A stretch of DNA of 64,000 bases, from contig NZ_JACSQL010000001.1 of assembly GCF_014836635.1 (NCBI RefSeq), positions 682,001 through 746,000 of the forward strand, read 5' to 3'. Positions 8,365 to 16,441 of this stretch are shown here, piece by piece. The notes beneath the pieces were generated by a model that worked only from the letters and a program-made list of their open reading frames with translations, was not told the DNA's origin and made no database searches. The DNA is from Paenibacillus gallinarum (GTDB lineage Bacteria; Bacillota; Bacilli; Paenibacillales; Paenibacillaceae). Made by a program: the position numbers and the translations under genes. Every line of letters begins with the position of its first letter. Position 1 is the stretch's first letter.

Positions 8365-8934
8365 TTGGAAGTACTTAAACAAAAAATCAGGGAACAAGGC
8401 GTTGTAATCTCAGATAATGTTCTGAAGCTTGATGCATTGCTGAATCATCAGATTGATCCTGCACTTACCATGCAGATGGGACGCGAGTTTGCGGCAAAAT
8501 TTAGTGAAGATGGTGTCACACGAATCATTACCGTTGAATCTTCAGGAATTCCAGTCGCTTTTGCTACTGCTGCAGAAATGGGGGTGCCTCTTGTTTTTGC
8601 TCGAAGAAAGAAAACACTGCTGGCTGATCCGGATGCATATTGCGAGCGAGTTCCTTCGTTTACGAAGGGAATTGTGACGGATATTATGGTATCGCGTGAG
8701 TTTATTGGTCCTGAGGATCGGATTTTATTTATCGATGATATTATCGCAAATGGGGATGCGGCCAAAGGCGTCATTAAGATTATTGAACGTTCTGGAGCAG
8801 AACTCGTTGGATTTGGTGTTGTCGTTGAAAAATGTTTCCAATCTGGTGCGAGCACCCTTCGTGAACAAGGGATTAGAGTAGAGTCACTTGCGAAGATTAA
8901 GTCCCTGTCAGATGGTAAGGTCCATTTTGATTAA
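8365..8934 (+). CDS. xpt: Xanthine phosphoribosyltransferase
   Basis: A 189-residue type I PRTase. Alignment from memory to Bacillus Xpt begins at the TTG here: LKQKIREQGVVISDNVLKLD, LNHQIDP, TVESSGIP and the PRPP loop ILFIDDIIANGDAAKG. It salvages xanthine to XMP using PRPP. The frame is open up to 8281, but the TTG at 8365 is chosen because GGGAGG (8351-8356) is 8 bases before it and homology starts there. In Bacillus subtilis xpt is followed by pbuX and preceded by a guanine riboswitch. Here neither is present: I found no purine-riboswitch core in 8138-8364, and the next gene is an unrelated small protein. Confidence 0.92.
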   Translation: MEVLKQKIREQGVVISDNVLKLDALLNHQIDPALTMQMGREFAAKFSEDGVTRIITVESSGIPVAFATAAEMGVPLVFARRKKTLLADPDAYCERVPSFTKGIVTDIMVSREFIGPEDRILFIDDIIANGDAAKGVIKIIERSGAELVGFGVVVEKCFQSGASTLREQGIRVESLAKIKSLSDGKVHFD

Positions 8935-9000
8935 TCCCTTTATTTAATCGGATTTTTCTATTTCTTTCATATTCTGGTTGCCTAATTTTGTTTAATGCCT

Positions 9001-9028
9001 TTGCATCGCGTTTTTTATGGCTTATAAT
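9001..9028 (+). promoter_or_regulatory. Sigma-A type promoter
   Basis: TTGCAT (9001-9006) and TATAAT (9023-9028) with a 16-base spacer, ending about 31 bases before the ATG at 9060. Confidence 0.6.
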
Positions 9029-9059
9029 AAAGGTAAGTTAGGGAGAGGAGGCAACACCC

Positions 9060-9386
9060 ATGGGGAAAGAACCAAACGAACAGTATTTCCTTGATAAGTT
9101 AGCGCAGTCCAAAGTTCATTTTGAACGTGCCCTTGATTGTAAGCATACGGAGTTTGATGACCTTTATCCCTATATGCTTGAACATCCGCAGTTCTTCTGG
9201 TATAAAAGGTATGTTGCTTGGTCTGAACTTCTCACTATTGTAAACCTGTGTGAAGAATTGTCCTTCTCATGGAAAGATGAATTTACACCTCACCAGGTCG
9301 AATATGTTGAACAGCGTGTGATGTCGGCGAAGGTGCTTGATTTCTGGTTCGAAAAGAACGACAGTAAAGAGCATGCTTCACGTTAA
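9060..9386 (+). CDS. Conserved-looking small protein, function unknown
   Basis: A 108-residue soluble, mainly helical protein rich in aromatic residues (HPQFFWYKRYVAWSELL, FSWKDEF, VLDFWFEKN). I do not recognise a family. The gene is well supported: ATG with GAGAGGAGG upstream, its own promoter at 9001-9028, and a terminator 27 bases after the stop, so it is a single-gene transcript. Confidence 0.75.
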   Translation: MGKEPNEQYFLDKLAQSKVHFERALDCKHTEFDDLYPYMLEHPQFFWYKRYVAWSELLTIVNLCEELSFSWKDEFTPHQVEYVEQRVMSAKVLDFWFEKNDSKEHASR

Positions 9387-9412
9387 TTTTTTAGTAACAC
9401 CGTGATCAGCCT

Positions 9413-9446
9413 AAGACCTAAATGCATGCATTTAGGTCTTTTTTGC
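9413..9446 (+). terminator. Rho-independent terminator
   Basis: A perfect 28-base palindrome, 9413-9440 (arms AAGACCTAAATGCA / TGCATTTAGGTCTT), followed directly by a T run. Confidence 0.9.
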
Positions 9447-9498
9447 ATGTTAGAAGAGACAAGCTGCGTTACTCGCAGCCGTAAGGAGGGATAGGTAG

Positions 9499-9717
9499 AT
9501 GATAACAGATGAGCGCTTAAATGAACTTCGTGAGTCAGGTGAACGTGTTCGTGTCGTCAGAGACAATCTGGAAGTTAACGATGTGGTTGGCATCGTCGTG
9601 GCTTGGAATGATGAACAAATGATGGTTCGAAAACGCAATCGGCGTATTGTAAAATTAGATCGGAATTATCTAATTCAGCTGGAAAGCGAGCCAAGACAAA
9701 GTCCTACAGAACTGTAG
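9499..9717 (+). CDS. Small basic beta-rich protein, function unknown
   Basis: A 72-residue protein. Residues 17-60 (RVRVVRDNLEVNDVVGIVVA, MMVRKRNRRIVKLDRNYLIQL) read as a short beta barrel like KOW/SH3 or Sm-like modules: a V.D...G.VVAW turn followed by a basic strand RKRNRR. This suggests RNA or DNA binding, but that is inference. The start is ATG with TAAGGAGGG (9481-9489) upstream, and a strong terminator follows immediately. Confidence 0.72.
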   Translation: MITDERLNELRESGERVRVVRDNLEVNDVVGIVVAWNDEQMMVRKRNRRIVKLDRNYLIQLESEPRQSPTEL

Positions 9718-9731
9718 CTAGAACTATATTG

Positions 9732-9786
9732 CCGTTCTTATCTGATGCTTACTTTAGGAGGAGCATCAGATAAGAACGGTTTTTAT
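9732..9786 (+). terminator. Rho-independent terminator
   Basis: 18-base perfect arms at 9732-9749 and 9762-9779 (core CTTATCTGATGC) with a 12-base loop, then TTTTTATTTTAT. Confidence 0.93.
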
Positions 9787-9787
9787 T

Positions 9788-10159
9788 TTATATTCCTTGA
9801 TCCATTCCACCGAGATAAACCCTCATTCTTGAGTATAATTCGTTTTTATACCGAGATAATGGGAGATCTACACGCATCTTTTTTCCTCTTATTTTGGCAT
9901 CTGCCCATAATCCTTCCTTATTCGATCTGATATTCGTGATCTGTATATCCTTACGAGCAAACTCGATTTGTATTTCTGACAATAGTAAAGTTACACGCTG
10001 TATTCCACTGGATAGCACTTCTAAATAAAGAACCGGAGTTCGAAGGAGAGGATGTTTACTTAATATCTGTAGATCTCGTTGAAAAATGCGGTCAACGAGC
10101 AATAACTGTAAATAGCTGCAAATTAAGCTTTGTTCTTCATATGATGTGTCTGCCGTCAT
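9788..10159 (-). CDS. Conserved-looking protein, function unknown
   Basis: A 123-residue soluble protein, convergent with the small beta-rich gene. The N-terminal half is helical (SLICSYLQLLLVDRIFQRDLQIL); the C-terminal half is basic and strand-rich (IEFARKDIQITNIRS, DAKIRGKKMRVDL, YKNELYSRMRVYLGG). I recognise no family. The start is ATG with GGGGGAGA upstream. It has typical codon use and no overlap with another convincing gene, so it is probably real. Confidence 0.65.
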   Translation of the reverse strand: MTADTSYEEQSLICSYLQLLLVDRIFQRDLQILSKHPLLRTPVLYLEVLSSGIQRVTLLLSEIQIEFARKDIQITNIRSNKEGLWADAKIRGKKMRVDLPLSRYKNELYSRMRVYLGGMDQGI

Positions 10160-10351
10160 GTGGATCTCCCCCTCTTAGTACGAGAACCTATGTTCTTATT
10201 CTATGCTGAACTCAGCAAAATAATCAATCACTGCCCTACTAAATATAAGGAATTAGATTTCTATAAAACCTCACATAATTTCTTGGTTCTAAACAAATAA
10301 TGTATATATCTTCAATAATAAGAAAAATTTCATATAGAAGGAGGGGGCGTA

Positions 10352-11218
10352 ATGACAACTCGAAAACAAAAACGAAGACAGCTTAAGAAAAAAGTGCTGA
10401 CTTCTTTTCGGTGGGGGAGTCTGGGCTTAATCGTATGGTGTATAGCGTTAAGTACAATGATATCTTCCACAATAGGAGTGTCTTCGGTCCATGCTGAGCC
10501 TGTAAAGAAAATGGTTATTATCATTGATGACCTTGGTAATGGGATGAAAGGTACGGATGAAATGCTGAATATGCCTACTACCATAAATGTGGCGATCATG
10601 CCTTTCTTACCAACAACGAAAAGAGATGCAGAACTTGCTCATCAAAAGGGTATTGATGTGCTTGTTCATATGCCGATGGAACCTCGTAAAGGAAGAAAAG
10701 ATTGGTTAGGTCCAGGCGCAATTACGACGGATTTGTCCGATGAGGAGATTCGCAAGAGAGTCAATGCAGCAATCGATGAAGTTCCCTATGCAATTGCGAT
10801 GAACAATCACATGGGATCCAAAGTCACTTCTGATCGGCGCATCATGTCCATTGTGCTGGATGTATGTAAAGAAAGAGGACTCTTTTTTGTGGATAGTAAA
10901 ACCGATCAGCATTCGGTTGTGGCTGAACTCGCCGCAGAAAAAGGAATGCCGCCCGTGGAAAATGATATCTTTCTGGATGATCAGTACTCCATTAGCCATA
11001 TATCAAGGCAGATGAGACTTGCTGAAGAGAAATTGAAGCAACAAGATATTTGTGTAACGATTGGACATGTCGGAGTGCCAGGGCTTATGACGGCAGGTAT
11101 CATCAGAGACGCCCTGCCCCGATTAACGGGGAAGGTCGAATTGATCAGCATCAGTGATATGGTGAAACAAGTATGGAACTGGAATCCAGATCCTACAATA
11201 CCGACAAATAATAAATAA
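10352..11218 (+). CDS. Divergent polysaccharide deacetylase (YibQ-type)
   Basis: A 288-residue exported protein: basic N-terminus, hydrophobic segment at about 21-46, possible signal cleavage after VHAEP. The catalytic region starts VIIIDDLGNG, followed by INVAIMPF, VLVHMPMEP, NNHMGS and FFVDSKT, the set typical of the divergent polysaccharide deacetylase family of seven-stranded barrels. Its substrate is unproven; a cell-wall role is inferred from export. The start is ATG with AGAAGGAGGGGG upstream. The last 26 bases of the coding region overlap, tail to tail, the cwlD-like gene on the other strand. Confidence 0.85.
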   Translation: MTTRKQKRRQLKKKVLTSFRWGSLGLIVWCIALSTMISSTIGVSSVHAEPVKKMVIIIDDLGNGMKGTDEMLNMPTTINVAIMPFLPTTKRDAELAHQKGIDVLVHMPMEPRKGRKDWLGPGAITTDLSDEEIRKRVNAAIDEVPYAIAMNNHMGSKVTSDRRIMSIVLDVCKERGLFFVDSKTDQHSVVAELAAEKGMPPVENDIFLDDQYSISHISRQMRLAEEKLKQQDICVTIGHVGVPGLMTAGIIRDALPRLTGKVELISISDMVKQVWNWNPDPTIPTNNK

Positions 11219-11897
11219 TACCTGAACTTATAGCTTCGGCTATTTGCTTTTGTCCGCTGCTTGAGCTAAGCATCTCCCGATCTTGTAAGTTACTGATGAA
11301 ACCGGCCTCAACGATGACGGCTGGTTTCTTAATATAATTGAGTAAATAAAAAGGTTTTCCCCATTCTACGCTGAGATCCGTTTGATACATCGTATTAAGT
11401 GAACTTTGAATCGATTCGGCTAGCATATAACTTCTTCCTTCCCGCTGATGAAGGACGACAGGACCATGTGATTTTTCTTTTTTGCTCCAGTTGACATGGA
11501 CACTGACAATAAGATCAGAGGGAAGTTCATCACTAAGTCCTTTTCGCTGAGCCAAGTCTTTTAAATGCCTGGAGCGGCTTTTAAGCCAAGTGTTGTCATC
11601 ACTAAGTGCGTAATCTCCATTTCGATTCAGCACGACAGGATAACCTTTTGATTTCAGCTTCATGTACACTTTTTGGGAGATGGAAAGGTTAATATGTTTT
11701 TCGAGTAAATCATCGGCAGATGTTCCTCCGTCAATCCCCCCATGTCCTGCATCAATAATGATAACCGGATGACGAAATACGGTATGAGATATGTGGTCAT
11801 CATCCTTTTGTTGAACAGCAGGCGCTGCGGTTGCAGAGGCAGATCCCATAAGTAAAAGTAATAATACAGAAAAACATATCAAAATTTGTCTTGGCAT
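11193..11897 (-). CDS. cwlD: N-acetylmuramoyl-L-alanine amidase, CwlD-like
   Basis: A 234-residue exported Amidase_3 enzyme. Signal peptide 1-25. Zinc and catalytic motifs: VIIIDAGHGGIDGG (zinc His), the Glu in LLEKHINLSIS (zinc Glu), IVSVHVNW (zinc His) and the catalytic Glu in AVIVEAGFISN. In Bacillus, CwlD removes peptide side chains from spore cortex peptidoglycan before muramic-lactam formation by PdaA, and it has this size with no extra wall-binding repeats. A second deacetylase-type gene is convergent with it. The name rests on architecture; it could be another short Amidase_3. Confidence 0.82.
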   Translation of the reverse strand: MPRQILICFSVLLLLLMGSASATAAPAVQQKDDDHISHTVFRHPVIIIDAGHGGIDGGTSADDLLEKHINLSISQKVYMKLKSKGYPVVLNRNGDYALSDDNTWLKSRSRHLKDLAQRKGLSDELPSDLIVSVHVNWSKKEKSHGPVVLHQREGRSYMLAESIQSSLNTMYQTDLSVEWGKPFYLLNYIKKPAVIVEAGFISNLQDREMLSSSSGQKQIAEAISSGIIYYLSVL

Positions 11898-12064
11898 ATA
11901 AATCAGACCTTTCCTCTAGTTTATCGCTTATCGTTTTCAAACCCCTTCCCATAGACTGTGCAAATTTAAATGTTTCATTCAGTTAAAGATTTAGAAATGT
12001 TTATTTATTTAGGTTCCCGTACACACTAAGAAAAAGATCTGCTGGTCAAAGGGAGTGAATGGAC

Positions 12065-12283
12065 TTGGCTAAAGGAAATGATTTGATTAGATATATAACC
12101 GAGCAAGTGGTTGAACATATGGAAAAGCCGAAAGAAGAACGTAAATCCTCTAGAAAAAGAAAAGAACCTTGGCAGACGAAATGGTTTGGAATGCTTCCAT
12201 TTGGGGTATCCATGTGGGCTAGTGAAAAGAAAAAAGAGGTTCGCAGTAAAAAAAAGAACCAGAATACAGCTTCTGATTCTTAG
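12065..12283 (+). CDS. yqzE: YqzE family protein
   Basis: A 72-residue protein like Bacillus YqzE: N-terminal DLIRYITEQVVEHMEKPKEE followed by a lysine/arginine-rich stretch, then the characteristic WQTKWFGMLPFGVSMW and a charged tail. One possible short membrane segment is at about 46-58. Function unknown; in Bacillus subtilis it sits by the comG competence operon, which is not present here. An ATG at 12059 is only 3 bases after GGGAG (12051-12055), so the TTG at 12065, 9 bases away and giving MAKGND, is the better start. Confidence 0.8.
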   Translation: MAKGNDLIRYITEQVVEHMEKPKEERKSSRKRKEPWQTKWFGMLPFGVSMWASEKKKEVRSKKKNQNTASDS

Positions 12284-12292
12284 ATTCTAAAA

Positions 12293-12323
12293 GGCCTTAT
12301 TCCATTACACAAGGGATAGGGCT
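12293..12323. terminator. Probable bidirectional terminator
   Basis: GGCCTTATTCC (12293-12303) pairs with GGGATAGGGCT (12313-12323), allowing three G-T pairs, between the convergent yqzE and signal-peptide protein genes. It lacks a long T run on the plus strand. Confidence 0.55.
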
Positions 12324-13245
12324 ATTTGGTGTTTTCGTAGAAATTACCGTTTTCAAGCAGTCTTTTCACGGGGATATATCTAATGAGGGATTCGTTTGTG
12401 CCAATACGGAGAAAAGAGACATAATCGCTATCAGGATTTGTCCATGTTGCATACCCAGTGATGGAAAGCGGTCCGCTGTACCACATATTGTGATCAGAAG
12501 AATTGAAAATGAGCTGTTTTGAAGTATCCAGTTTCCTTAAGAGTGATCGCTCAGAAAAGATGGGTACCGGAGTCGAAACCCGCCACTTGAGATTCTCTGA
12601 GGAGTCAAAAAGGGGCGAGGTCTGTTGTATCGTTTTAAGTGTATGATCCGTGCTTATCCAATCGGAATAACGATCTATAGTACGCGGCTCGGTAAGCATT
12701 TCTGGATTATCCAGAAGCACGTCTCCATTAGTAGCGTCCACATATATTGTTTTCCCCTCTTTTTCAATTACCCAGTACGATAATTTTCCTGCATATTTCA
12801 TTTGATGAGGAGTAGAATTTTCCGTTCCTTTCTCTAGGTGAGAAAGATGCCCAAGTAAATATAACAATTCGGGATTAAACACGGAAAAAGTTCCCACCCC
12901 ATATTCAGTAACTAGATACTTAATCTGTGGTGTTGCCATTTCTTCTGCGGATGACTGTTCCCCTGTTATGATCAGGTATCCGGCAATATCTTTACCTTGA
13001 AGAACATGCACAAGGAAACTGTGCGTCCCGGGACCAAGCGGCATAATATGAAGGTTGGAGTCAATAAAGTTAGCAAATTCGCTGTTTTTGGAAAGTTCCT
13101 TTATTGTATGCTCTGCAAGGCGAAGAACGGGGGCAGGAGCTGCATTTCCAGTTGAGTCTTGTCCTGCATAGGAAGGTGTATAGCAAGCATAGAAAGATAA
13201 AATGAAAATACACAACATGCTAAGTATTAATTTAGTTCGTTTCAA
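12322..13245 (-). CDS. Exported protein of unknown function
   Basis: A 307-residue protein with a clear signal peptide (KRTKLILSMLCIFILSFYAC, cleavage near SYAG). The mature part has a mixed alpha/beta look; its middle (GKLSYWVIEKEGKTIYVDATNGDVLLD) resembles PepSY-type peptide sequences, with a YVDA.NG.V turn, but I cannot assign a family. The frame is open to 13284; the TTG at 13245 is chosen because GAAGGTG lies 8 bases upstream and the signal peptide starts there. It is alone on its strand, 184 bases after yqhG. Confidence 0.75.
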   Translation of the reverse strand: MKRTKLILSMLCIFILSFYACYTPSYAGQDSTGNAAPAPVLRLAEHTIKELSKNSEFANFIDSNLHIMPLGPGTHSFLVHVLQGKDIAGYLIITGEQSSAEEMATPQIKYLVTEYGVGTFSVFNPELLYLLGHLSHLEKGTENSTPHQMKYAGKLSYWVIEKEGKTIYVDATNGDVLLDNPEMLTEPRTIDRYSDWISTDHTLKTIQQTSPLFDSSENLKWRVSTPVPIFSERSLLRKLDTSKQLIFNSSDHNMWYSGPLSITGYATWTNPDSDYVSFLRIGTNESLIRYIPVKRLLENGNFYENTK

Positions 13246-13429
13246 GGAAATAACACCTTCTTTTCTGCAGGCATAAAAAGGCACCTGCTGTTCTTATCTA
13301 CATTTTACCGATGAAAGAACGAGAAAGGTGCTGTTTACTGGAGTGGACCTTAAGAAAGACATGCACTAGTTTTGACGAAAAAGGTGGTGTTTTCTTTTCC
13401 TGTGCCGAATTGAGGAAGCGGCCGCTTGC

Positions 13430-14389
13430 CTACCTAAGATGCATAATCCCACAGCTTATCGTACTAACGTTGATTTTAGGTTCATACTGCCATTTCATTT
13501 CACTGCGTCTACGGTTATATTGTTCCTGGATAGGCAGCTTTTGTTCTTCCTCGGTCTGTTCTTTCAGTAAATCCTCATAGTAAGTATCCAGGACAACTAA
13601 TTCTTCTTCCAAGCGGCTTTTTGCAGCGTCTGCCCAGCTATAATCAATTAATCGAAGTTTACCATGGATATGTTTTTCTAGTGACTCAGCGGCTTGTTTA
13701 AGCGGAATTCGTCCTCCTTGAACGTGCATATTATCAGGGAGTCTTGGGCTGAGTTCTCTTTTATCCAGCACGTGTCCAAAGTCTTCAGCAATTCGGCCCG
13801 TAAGCAGTGAAATTCCTAAAAAATGCAGTTCTTCTCGTTTGAGATCACAAGATAATTCTACTTTAAAGCAGACACTAAGCCATGGCTCGTAGGCTTTGGG
13901 AATCGAACCGCTGATCTGCCTTTTAGAAGGGAGCTCAAACAAGTTAACGTAAGCTCCGCCTTCCCGAGAAGCCGTGAAAATTTGTTGGAGTCGAGGGCTG
14001 CCGTAAATTATATGTTCACGAAGCACACGACCTGGACCGAGAACGGGGAGAGAAGGAACGTTTCCATAGTAGCGTCCCAGTAATGCGTCTTGATTGGCGC
14101 CGGTTGTTCCCAGTTCTGCAGCCGTTTCTAAACTGGCTTGCTGTTTTTGTATTTGTTCCGCTTTTTCATGCGCTTCTTGGTCAAAAATAAACATAAAAGA
14201 CATCGTCTCGGCAGGAGTGCCTGTCCGGTCTACAAATCCCCAGTAATAAGGCCGATTGGTGAGTGCTTTATCTGCTTCTACTGACAATTTCACCGTAACA
14301 TGAGCAGGGGATTTCTCAATCACTTGGCAATCCATTGCCTCAAGAAATGTCATAACATAGGACTGAACCTCTTCTTTAGACATCGTCAT
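13430..14389 (-). CDS. yqhG: YqhG family protein
   Basis: A 319-residue soluble protein matching the Bacillus YqhG family: start SKEEVQSYVMTFLEAMDCQV, then YYWGFVDRTGTPAETMSFMFIFD, GSPRLQQIF and a C-terminal EEEQKLPIQEQYNRRRSEMKWQYEPK. Function unknown. Its ATG overlaps the stop of the helicase gene yqhH by four bases (ATGA), and a GGGGGAGC ribosome site lies in the end of yqhH, the same gene order as in Bacillus, where the pair lies beside gcvT. gcvT is not present here. Confidence 0.87.
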   Translation of the reverse strand: MTMSKEEVQSYVMTFLEAMDCQVIEKSPAHVTVKLSVEADKALTNRPYYWGFVDRTGTPAETMSFMFIFDQEAHEKAEQIQKQQASLETAAELGTTGANQDALLGRYYGNVPSLPVLGPGRVLREHIIYGSPRLQQIFTASREGGAYVNLFELPSKRQISGSIPKAYEPWLSVCFKVELSCDLKREELHFLGISLLTGRIAEDFGHVLDKRELSPRLPDNMHVQGGRIPLKQAAESLEKHIHGKLRLIDYSWADAAKSRLEEELVVLDTYYEDLLKEQTEEEQKLPIQEQYNRRRSEMKWQYEPKINVSTISCGIMHLR

Positions 14390-16212
14390 AAGGAGCTCCC
14401 CCTTTTGCGGCTTTTGGTAGAAGAAGCAGCTTGCTTCATTTTCATTGGATCAAGAACGCTGCCTACTGCATCTTTAACAAGTGAAGCGTCAGGTTGTTGT
14501 TTGACCTCTTCTTTAATCGAATGAATGTTATGAGACAGGGCATTCATTTTCTCATTAATTTCGTCTTCGCTTGAGGATTCTAGTATAATTTTAGTGAGAC
14601 TTTTCTCAATGGATTCTTGTTTCTCAAGACGTTCGAGGATGACGTCAAGTCCGCCGATTACCATCTCGAACATATTAATTTTTTCGTGCAATAGGTGCAA
14701 GATATGTTCTTCAATGGTGCCACGCGTTGCTAAATTATATATATTAACGTCATTTTGCTGACCAAGCCGATGAACCCGTCCAATTCGCTGTTCGACTCGC
14801 ATCGGATTCCAAGGCAGATCAAAATTAATCATGTTATGACAAAACTGCAGATTAATGCCCTCACCGCCAGCTTCTGTTGCAATCATGACTTGAACCCGTC
14901 CCCGAAATAGATCCATCATCCAGTCTTTTTTACCCCGGTTCATACCACCGCGATAGGGAACAGCTGTTAAACCGCGGTCACGAAAATAATTAAGCAAATA
15001 TTCCTGAGTAGCTCGGTATTCAGTGAAGACGATGGCTTTCTCATTCATTTCACGAATAAGCTCCATCGTTTTTTCTGCTTTGGTGTTAGCTTTTATGGCT
15101 TTGATATTGGCCACAAGGTCCCAGATTCGGTCACGCCATGGGGAGTCAGGAGCCATTTTTTTAGATAAATTAACAAGAGTAACGAACACAGCATCACGAC
15201 TGCTGCAGACCTCCCTTTGTAAAGTTACCATAGAGAACATACTGGTCATATTGCCTCCGGCCGAATGGAACTGATCTTTTACGAAAGCCGTAACTCCATC
15301 ATAAAGAGCTTGTTCTTCTGGTGAGAGAGTGAGATTAATATTCGTAACTTTACGTTTCGTAAATTGAACAGGACCTTCTCCTCTGCGATTACGAATCATG
15401 ACTTTAGCCAGCTCATCTTTCAGCTGACCTTCATTTTTCGCTATTCGTTTATCAACTACAAAATTAGCGGCAAAATCGCCTTGACGGCCAAGCTGTCCCG
15501 GTTTTAAAAGAGTAATGAGATTGAACAACTCACTTAAATCATTTTGAACTGGCGTTGCGGTTAACAAAAGACAATACTTTTTACGAAGTTTCAGCATAAA
15601 TTGATAATTGGATGTTTTTTTATTTTTTAATTTATGAGCCTCATCGACGATAATCATATCGTAGTCGGTACTCATCAGTATCTCTTGATGGGGGTCGCGT
15701 TTTGCTGTATCCATAGAAGCGACAACAATATCATTTTGCCAGGAGTACGCCTTTTTCTGTGCGACAGCCGAAATTCCAAATTTAGAATTGAGTTCCCTTA
15801 CCCATTGCAGCACAAGGGATGCAGGAACAAGAATAAGGACTTTAGATACGAGACCGCGAATTAAATATTCTTTTAAAATGAGGCCTGCTTCAATCGTTTT
15901 CCCAAGACCTACTTCGTCTGCAAGAATGGCACGCCCCGACATTTCAAACAGCACTCTGCGAGCGGTGTCAATCTGATGCGGCAGCGGTGTGAGATCCGGG
16001 ATATGTTTTAAGCACTGCATATCATCAAAACTTGGGATGAGTCCTCTTTCTTCAGCCTCAACAGCAAGCTGAAAAAGACGATAGTCGCCCCATGGTCCCC
16101 CTTTGTCTAGTCTACTCGTAAGTTCGTCCAGCCAGTTTTGATCAAAGTGAATTGGAACGGGCAGCGGTTCGGGCTGAAAGCCCACGCGGGCGGGTGATAT
16201 TTTTCTATTCAC
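14386..16212 (-). CDS. yqhH: SNF2-type DEAD/DEAH helicase YqhH
   Basis: A Swi2/Snf2-family ATPase of about 608 residues. Helicase half 1: ILADEVGLGKTIEAGLIL (Walker A), VLILVPASLVLQW, MIIVDEAHKLKN (DEAH), LLLTATPVQN. Half 2: AIVFTEYRATQEYL, MIATEAGGEGINLQ and RVEQRIGRVHRLGQ. These enzymes move along duplex DNA to remodel protein-nucleic acid complexes; the biological target in Bacillus is not known. The frame is open to an ATG at 16278 that lacks a ribosome site. The GTG at 16212, preceded by GGGGAGG, is preferred, but this is uncertain. It is the first gene of a two-gene unit with yqhG. Confidence 0.88.
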   Translation of the reverse strand: MNRKISPARVGFQPEPLPVPIHFDQNWLDELTSRLDKGGPWGDYRLFQLAVEAEERGLIPSFDDMQCLKHIPDLTPLPHQIDTARRVLFEMSGRAILADEVGLGKTIEAGLILKEYLIRGLVSKVLILVPASLVLQWVRELNSKFGISAVAQKKAYSWQNDIVVASMDTAKRDPHQEILMSTDYDMIIVDEAHKLKNKKTSNYQFMLKLRKKYCLLLTATPVQNDLSELFNLITLLKPGQLGRQGDFAANFVVDKRIAKNEGQLKDELAKVMIRNRRGEGPVQFTKRKVTNINLTLSPEEQALYDGVTAFVKDQFHSAGGNMTSMFSMVTLQREVCSSRDAVFVTLVNLSKKMAPDSPWRDRIWDLVANIKAIKANTKAEKTMELIREMNEKAIVFTEYRATQEYLLNYFRDRGLTAVPYRGGMNRGKKDWMMDLFRGRVQVMIATEAGGEGINLQFCHNMINFDLPWNPMRVEQRIGRVHRLGQQNDVNIYNLATRGTIEEHILHLLHEKINMFEMVIGGLDVILERLEKQESIEKSLTKIILESSSEDEINEKMNALSHNIHSIKEEVKQQPDASLVKDAVGSVLDPMKMKQAASSTKSRKRGSSL

Positions 16213-16331
16213 TGGTGTTATTGCCTCCCCTGTCGTCTCATAAGTCTTCCTAGTATGGACGAAAGCGAAGAGATTCATAACTAATTCAGCATTTTACTAT
16301 AGAAGCGATATGATAAAGATCATGAATTTAT

Positions 16332-16360
16332 TTGACTTACCATAGGTGCGTATACATAAT
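16332..16360 (+). promoter_or_regulatory. Sigma-A type promoter of the MurB-like gene
   Basis: TTGACT (16332-16337) and CATAAT (16355-16360) with an exact 17-base spacer, about 80 bases before the GTG start. The operator at 16367-16383 would cover the transcription start. Confidence 0.6.
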
Positions 16361-16366
16361 GGCTAC

Positions 16367-16383
16367 ATACAATATAATTGTAT
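16367..16383 (+). promoter_or_regulatory. OhrR/MarR-like operator
   Basis: Palindrome ATACAATATAATTGTAT with 7-base perfect arms around ATA. It closely resembles the known Bacillus OhrR operator core TACAATT-AATTGTA and begins 6 bases after the -10 box, a usual place for a repressor site. Confidence 0.5.
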
Positions 16384-16441
16384 ATAATGGTTAGACATCA
16401 TGAAGCGATTTTGTTTTGTACAGCAGTAGGAGGGACACAGG

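Noticed and set aside
9413..9440. 28-base perfect palindrome as operator or recombination site
   Set aside because: Immediately followed by a T run after a gene, so a terminator explains it.
10352..10599. Minus-strand open frames inside the deacetylase gene and similar long antisense frames elsewhere (e.g. 24499-25020, 36778-37383)
   Set aside because: They mirror strong coding genes, lack ribosome sites and have no family resemblance.
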